From Lachnospiraceae bacterium (GTDB taxonomy: Bacteria > Bacillota > Clostridia > Lachnospirales > Lachnospiraceae), in the NCBI GenBank assembly GCA_017964055.1, contig JAGCSS010000237.1, positions 1-8,121 of the forward strand: DNA of 8,121 bases, read 5' to 3'. This document shows, in pieces, positions 6,055 through 8,121 of the stretch. Under the pieces are notes generated by a model. It did not search any database. It worked only from the letters and a program-made list of their open reading frames with translations, and was not told the origin of the DNA. A program made the position numbers and the translations under genes. Position 1 is the first letter of the stretch, and every line of letters starts with the position of its first letter.

Positions 6055-7148
6055 GTATCATCACCGTAAAGAAGTTCGAGCATAAATGCTGCGTCTTTTT
6101 GATAAATAACAGTTGTTATCTCATTTACACGTTCGGGGTAAAGGTCACCGGGAAGTAAACCGTCCGCGATCTTGACCGCGGTCGTGAGCGTGTCGAAACC
6201 GATGGAATAGCAGTCCTGCACGCCGAGGCAGTAGATAACGCCGTCCTTCAGATAGTGCAGCGCCTCGCGGTCGTGGTCCATGCCGACGATAACGGTGTCG
6301 CTCTGTTTCTCCAGGATGGCTCTGGCGGCGCCTACGGGATTGCTCATGTTGCAGCAGATGATGCCGTCGAGATCGGGATGATCGGAGAGAATCTTCAGTG
6401 TGAGCTCGTACGCGATGTCAATGGAGTCCATATCGTACTCGGTCGCGACGATCTCCATAGCGGAATACTTCGCGATCGTGTCTCTGGCTCCGGCAGCCCT
6501 GTCCTCATGGCAGGGAGCGCCGACGCTGCCGACAAGTATCGCAACCTTGCCCTTATATTCGAGCTTTTCGCAGAGAGCCTCGGTCAGAGCGGCACCGTCC
6601 TCGTAGTTGTGGGTGTTGCCGACGTAAGCGATCCTTTTGCAGCCCTCGGCGGCATCGGAACTGGAGAATGTCATGACTTTGGTCCCCGAAGCGACCAGAC
6701 TGTCGAGGATGGGGGATATGATGGCCTCATCGGCAACATCCACGCCGATCACGTCATAGCCTGCGGTTTCAGCCGCGTGCAGGCGCTGCGCCTGGTCATC
6801 GGCCGAAGCGGAATCCGGCGCCATGTACTCGTAGGTAACCGTAATTCCCCTGCCGAGGAACTGCCTCTGCGCCTCCTCCATGCCGAGTGCCACCGCATCC
6901 CACCAGGGATGGACGATCTTGTACGTGAAGTAGAAGCTGTAGCTGTCCTTTTTCGGCACGTACGCATCGAGCTCGTGGCTGAAATCGACCGCGCTCAGAG
7001 CGGAACTGTCCGACGAACCCGGCTGCAGAACATCGGTTACCTGCGCGCCGTCGGGCTTCTGCGGGATGTCCTGATCTGAACAGGCCGCCAGGGCTAGCGA
7101 TGCCGCCAGCAACAGCACCGTCAGGCGTTGTTTCGTGTTTCTTCTCAT
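6051..7148 (-). CDS. Sugar-type periplasmic-binding-protein lipoprotein (Peripla_BP_4 family)
   Basis: A 365-residue secreted lipoprotein. Residues 1-22 are a signal peptide with Arg/Lys at the start, a hydrophobic core, and lipobox L-A-A-C at 20-23, so Cys23 should be lipidated and the protein tethered outside the membrane. After a flexible Ser-rich linker, residues from about 70 form the two-lobed fold of ribose/galactose-type binding proteins. Expected ligand contacts are in place: the aromatic HPWW at 80-83, Arg217 in HEDRAAG, Asn267 in CCNMSN, Asp291 in GMDHD, and Gln311 in GVQDC. The start follows AAGGTGAT, a good ribosome binding site. No transporter ATPase or permease gene lies beside it; instead it is the first gene of an operon with a diguanylate cyclase. 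A receptor role, like LuxP with LuxQ, is therefore more likely than transport. The ligand (a sugar or sugar-like signal) is not determined. Confidence 0.9.
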   Translation of the reverse strand: MRRNTKQRLTVLLLAASLALAACSDQDIPQKPDGAQVTDVLQPGSSDSSALSAVDFSHELDAYVPKKDSYSFYFTYKIVHPWWDAVALGMEEAQRQFLGRGITVTYEYMAPDSASADDQAQRLHAAETAGYDVIGVDVADEAIISPILDSLVASGTKVMTFSSSDAAEGCKRIAYVGNTHNYEDGAALTEALCEKLEYKGKVAILVGSVGAPCHEDRAAGARDTIAKYSAMEIVATEYDMDSIDIAYELTLKILSDHPDLDGIICCNMSNPVGAARAILEKQSDTVIVGMDHDREALHYLKDGVIYCLGVQDCYSIGFDTLTTAVKIADGLLPGDLYPERVNEITTVIYQKDAAFMLELLYGDDT

Positions 7149-7200
7149 CTGATCACCTTCATCTTAATGAAATGATTTGATAAATATTGTCCTTCAGAAT

Positions 7201-7209
7201 ATTATACCA
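7201..7209 (-). promoter_or_regulatory. Extended -10 promoter for the binding protein-cyclase operon
   Basis: Read on the minus strand, 7209 down to 7201 is TGGTATAAT, a perfect TATAAT with the extended TG motif one base before it. No convincing -35 is present at the usual distance, which is normal for extended -10 promoters. Transcription would start near 7194, giving an untranslated leader of about 45 bases before the ATG at 7148. Confidence 0.65.
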
Positions 7210-7308
7210 CATCTGTTGTGAAGTGAAGCCATAAATATTCGGAAAAATATATAATATGTATCGGTCCGAAAACCGAAAGATTTAACGGAAGAAAAAGGCA
7301 AAAAGTGA

Positions 7309-7337
7309 TTGACAGAGAAAAGCAACGGATGTATAAT
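7309..7337 (+). promoter_or_regulatory. Consensus sigma-A-type promoter of the tRNA cluster
   Basis: TTGACA at 7309-7314 and TATAAT at 7332-7337 are both perfect hexamers with an ideal 17-base spacer, as expected for a strong stable-RNA promoter. The start should be near 7344, leaving a leader of about 26 bases before tRNA-Glu. The leader holds a small hairpin, CTGAC-AAG-GTCAG at 7348-7360. I see no comparable promoter in front of tRNA-Ile or tRNA-Asp, so the cluster is probably one transcript. Confidence 0.85.
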
Positions 7338-7369
7338 TTCAATGTTGCTGACAAGGTCAGAATGCTTTC

Positions 7370-7441
7370 GGCTCCGTGGTCAAGAGGTTAAGACATCGCC
7401 CTTTCACGGCGGTAACACGGGTTCAATTCCCGTCGGAGTCA
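7370..7441 (+). tRNA. tRNA-Glu(UUC)
   Basis: A full cloverleaf can be drawn. Acceptor GGCTCCG (7370-7376) pairs with CGGAGTC (7434-7440) with one G-U. D-stem GTC pairs with GAC. The anticodon loop CTTTCAC at 7401-7407 carries TTC at 7403-7405 on a 5-bp stem closed by one U-G. The T-arm is ACGGG-TTCAATT-CCCGT. The anticodon arm matches the usual bacterial tRNA-Glu. Base 73 is A and no CCA is encoded (the next bases are TAG), so the end must be added by nucleotidyltransferase. A terminator-like hairpin follows directly. Confidence 0.95.
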
Positions 7442-7475
7442 TAGCAACCGGATTGTTCCAGTTGCTATTTTTTTT
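7442..7475 (+). terminator. Rho-independent terminator-like hairpin directly after tRNA-Glu
   Basis: TAGCAACCGG at 7442-7451 pairs with CCAGTTGCTA at 7458-7467, with a single C-A mismatch and a six-base loop, followed by eight Ts at 7468-7475. This is a textbook intrinsic terminator placed between the first and second tRNA genes. Since no promoter is evident downstream, it would have to be leaky for tRNA-Ile and tRNA-Asp to be made from the promoter at 7309-7337. The 5' arm AGCAAC can alternatively pair with GTTGCT at 7344-7349 at the predicted transcript start. Confidence 0.75.
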
Positions 7476-7484
7476 AGAGAAATG

Positions 7485-7500
7485 GGCAGCTTTCGCTGCC
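7485..7500 (+). other. Perfect hairpin in the tRNA-Glu/tRNA-Ile spacer
   Basis: GGCAGC at 7485-7490 and GCTGCC at 7495-7500 form a 6-bp stem with a TTTC loop. It stands six bases before the covarying element copy A. Its arms are also complementary to the GCTGCC at 7549-7554 inside that element, so alternative pairing is possible. Confidence 0.5.
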
Positions 7501-7502
7501 AA

Positions 7503-7564
7503 GGAAGTCTTGCATCGGAAATACCTCTGCAAGACCGTAGACAGCTTTGCTGCCTCAACACTTG
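7503..7564 (+). repeat. Structured repeat element, copy A (forward)
   Basis: The element opens with GGAAGTC. Its main hairpin pairs GTCTTGCA (7507-7514) perfectly with TGCAAGAC (7528-7535) around the loop TCGGAAATACCTC (7515-7527). A second small hairpin follows, CAGC-TTT-GCTG at 7542-7552, then CTCAACACTTG. Copy B at the window end repeats the loop, the flanks and the second hairpin but has a different, fully compensated stem sequence. I do not recognise it as a named family. Confidence 0.65.
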
Positions 7565-7595
7565 AAAAAGTGAATTGAAGCATTTCACTTTTTCA
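7563..7595 (+). other. Long perfect hairpin in the tRNA-Glu/tRNA-Ile spacer
   Basis: TGAAAAAGTGAA at 7563-7574 pairs with TTCACTTTTTCA at 7584-7595, 12 perfect base pairs with a nine-base loop, extendable by a U-G and a C-G pair at the base. The T-rich 3' arm is inside the stem rather than after it, so it is not a normal terminator. Confidence 0.55.
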
Positions 7596-7609
7596 GGTCA
7601 GTGTTTCGG

Positions 7610-7632
7610 TTGATTTTTCTGCGAAAAATCAA
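7610..7632 (+). other. Perfect hairpin just upstream of tRNA-Ile
   Basis: TTGATTTTTC at 7610-7619 and GAAAAATCAA at 7623-7632 form a 10-bp perfect stem with a TGC loop, ending eight bases before the mature 5' end of tRNA-Ile2. It could be a processing signal or a boundary structure in the precursor. Confidence 0.5.
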
Positions 7633-7640
7633 TCTACTAG

Positions 7641-7714
7641 GGACCCTTAGCTCAGTTGGTCAGAGCAGCCGGCTCATAACCGGCCGGTCCTGGGTTCAAG
7701 TCCCCGAGGGTCCA
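7641..7714 (+). tRNA. tRNA-Ile2(CAU), probably lysidine-modified to read AUA
   Basis: Acceptor GGACCCT (7641-7647) pairs perfectly with AGGGTCC (7707-7713), with discriminator A at 7714. Anticodon CAT is at 7675-7677 in the loop CTCATAA on a GCCGG/CCGGC stem. CAT anticodons occur in initiator Met, elongator Met and Ile2. The C4-G69 and C5-G68 acceptor pairs, together with a body very like Bacillus tRNA-Ile2, favour Ile2, whose C34 is converted to lysidine by TilS. Automatic annotation may call it tRNA-Met. The T-stem CTGGG/CCCCG has one T-C mismatch at its second pair. No CCA is encoded; TAGCAAC follows. Confidence 0.88.
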
Positions 7715-7722
7715 TAGCAACT

Positions 7723-7740
7723 GCGCTCCAAGCCGGTTGC
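7723..7740 (+). repeat. 18-bp direct repeat, copy 1 (after tRNA-Ile)
   Basis: GCGCTCCAAGCCGGTTGC occurs here and again, exactly, at 8022-8039. In both places its GTTGC end is complementary to the AGCAAC that begins the trailer of the preceding tRNA. Here GCAACTG at 7717-7723 pairs with CGGTTGC at 7734-7740 around a ten-base loop. No T-run follows, so it is not a terminator. Confidence 0.7.
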
Positions 7741-7741
7741 G

Positions 7742-7770
7742 ATCATGCTGAGGTTTTATCGAAGCATGAT
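7742..7770 (-). repeat. Structured repeat element, copy C (inverted)
   Basis: On the plus strand ATCATGCT (7742-7749) pairs perfectly with AGCATGAT (7763-7770) around a 13-base loop. Read on the minus strand, the loop is TCGATAAAACCTC, one base different from copy B and three from copy A. The stem is followed by CGCA, as in copy B. Stem length and loop length equal those of the forward copies while the stem sequence differs. Only the main hairpin and its immediate flanks are recognisable in this copy. Confidence 0.6.
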
Positions 7771-7794
7771 TTCATCAGCAATTAAGTCTCTAGT

Positions 7795-7828
7795 CAATTT
7801 TCAGCGTTGCTTTGCAACTCGAAAATTG
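7795..7828 (+). other. Nested hairpin upstream of tRNA-Asp
   Basis: CAATTTTC at 7795-7802 pairs with GAAAATTG at 7821-7828. Inside it GTTGC at 7806-7810 pairs with GCAAC at 7814-7818 around a TTT loop, with short unpaired bases between the two stems. The inner arms are again the GTTGC/GCAAC pair used in the tRNA trailers. Confidence 0.5.
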
Positions 7829-7855
7829 CCAGACGAAATTGCGTTTGATTTCTTT

Positions 7856-7929
7856 GGCCCGGTGGCTCAGTTGGTTAGAGCGCCGCCCTGTCACGGCGGA
7901 AGTCGTCGGTTCGAGTCCGATCCGGGTCG
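7856..7929 (+). tRNA. tRNA-Asp(GUC)
   Basis: Acceptor GGCCCGG (7856-7862) pairs with CCGGGTC (7922-7928) with one G-U, and discriminator G at 7929 is the Asp identity base. Anticodon GTC is at 7890-7892 in the loop CTGTCAC on a CCGCC/GGCGG-type stem. The T-arm is GTCGG-TTCGAGT-CCGAT. No CCA is encoded; the trailer again begins TAGCAAC (7932-7938) after a two-base gap. Confidence 0.95.
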
Positions 7930-8060
7930 TCTAGCAACTGGATTTCTTGAAAAGAAATCCATCCGAGCTTTGTTTTGAAAAGGCGCGAAAGCTTCAACGC
8001 GTTTTTTCAAAAGCGAGGACGGCGCTCCAAGCCGGTTGCCTTGATCCGCGATAAGCGGAA
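7930..8060 (+). other. Hairpin-rich trailer after tRNA-Asp
   Basis: No gene is visible. GGATTTCTT at 7940-7948 pairs perfectly with AAGAAATCC at 7952-7960 around a GAA loop. TTTTGAAAAGGCGCG (7973-7987) pairs with CGCGTTTTTTCAAAA (7998-8012) over 15 positions including two G-U pairs. CCGC-GATAA-GCGG lies at 8046-8058. GCAACTGG at 7934-7941 can pair at long range with CCGGTTGC at 8032-8039, enclosing the first two. Confidence 0.5.
8022..8039 (+). repeat. 18-bp direct repeat, copy 2 (before element copy B)
   Basis: Exact second copy of the 18-mer at 7723-7740. The bases on both sides differ from copy 1, so the identity stops sharply at 18. It lies after tRNA-Asp in the same relative order (trailer AGCAAC, then this repeat) but about 80 bases further from the tRNA, with two hairpins inserted between. 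Confidence 0.7.
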
Positions 8061-8121
8061 GTCACACCTCGATAATACCTCGGTGTGACCGCAGACAGCG
8101 TTTTCGCTGCCTCAACATTTG
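8057..8121 (+). repeat. Structured repeat element, copy B (forward, cut by window end)
   Basis: GGAAGTC opens the element. GTCACACC (8061-8068) pairs perfectly with GGTGTGAC (8082-8089) around the loop TCGATAATACCTC (8069-8081). CAGCG-TTTT-CGCTG at 8096-8109 is the second hairpin, one base pair longer than in copy A. CTCAACATTTG matches copy A except for one base before the window stops. Against copy A, four stem positions differ and all four are compensated on the other arm. Confidence 0.65.

Noticed and set aside
4816..6069. Long plus-strand open frames opposite the cyclase gene
   Set aside because: They mirror the codon structure of a well-supported GGDEF gene on the minus strand, lack ribosome binding sites and resemble no family.
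6255..7079. 274-codon plus-strand open frame opposite the binding-protein gene
   Set aside because: It is the antisense shadow of a lipoprotein gene with signal peptide, lipobox and ligand-binding residues; no independent coding signal.
7250..7255. Plus-strand TATAAT upstream of the tRNA promoter
   Set aside because: No -35 match lies 16-18 bases before it, the stretch is simply A+T-rich, and a far better promoter lies at 7309-7337.
7309..7578. 89-codon open frame over the tRNA-Glu promoter and gene
   Set aside because: It covers a consensus promoter, a full tRNA and a terminator; the reading frame is incidental.
7745..7978. 77-codon open frame over tRNA-Asp
   Set aside because: It runs through a complete tRNA and several hairpins, and its sequence includes the translated tRNA body. 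Not a gene.
7441..8121. CRISPR array or integron attC array in the tRNA spacers
   Set aside because: Copies are few, unevenly spaced and in both orientations, stems differ between copies, and no cas gene, integrase or cassette genes are present.
7201..8121. Integrative element attached at a tRNA gene
   Set aside because: No integrase gene and no repeat of a tRNA 3' end are visible; the 18-bp repeat lies in trailers, not inside a tRNA gene.

Overview
The window looks like chromosomal DNA of a Gram-positive Firmicute, most likely a Clostridia/Lachnospiraceae-type organism. This is an inference. It rests on strong GGAGG-type ribosome binding sites, A+T-rich promoters beside moderately G+C-rich genes, a lipoprotein signal typical of Gram-positive bacteria, a peptide-sensing/ABC-exporter locus of the Firmicutes BcrAB/LanFEG type, and tRNA-Ile2 close in sequence to the Bacillus form. 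No rRNA, prophage, CRISPR array or complete insertion sequence is visible.

Left block (1-4545, + strand): the last 14 codons of an OmpR/PhoB-family response regulator, then a regulatory gap of about 200 bases, then a tight five-gene operon: ATPase, permease, ATPase, permease, histidine kinase. The gap holds 11-bp direct repeats, a possible promoter, a terminator-like hairpin with a T-run, and a second strong hairpin. The two ATPase-permease pairs are tandem paralogues. Both ATPases carry Glu in place of the Q-loop Gln (E-loop), as described for lantibiotic-immunity exporters. The regulator and kinase at the two ends of the locus probably form one two-component system that senses a cell-envelope-active peptide and switches on the exporters between them.

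Middle block (4558-7148, - strand): a two-gene operon with a 4-nt start/stop overlap. It encodes a sugar-binding-type lipoprotein with no transporter beside it, and a membrane diguanylate cyclase with a large extracellular sensor domain. The likely logic is ligand binding by the lipoprotein, contact with the cyclase sensor domain, and a change in c-di-GMP. The operon converges on the kinase gene with only 12 bases between stop codons.

Right block (7309-8121, + strand): a near-consensus promoter followed by tRNA-Glu(UUC), tRNA-Ile2(CAU) and tRNA-Asp(GUC), none with an encoded CCA. The spacers are unusually long and packed with perfect hairpins. The most striking observation is an element found three times here, twice forward and once inverted: an 8-bp stem whose sequence changes with full compensation, closing a 13-nt loop that stays nearly constant. 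The third copy runs off the window end, so more may follow.
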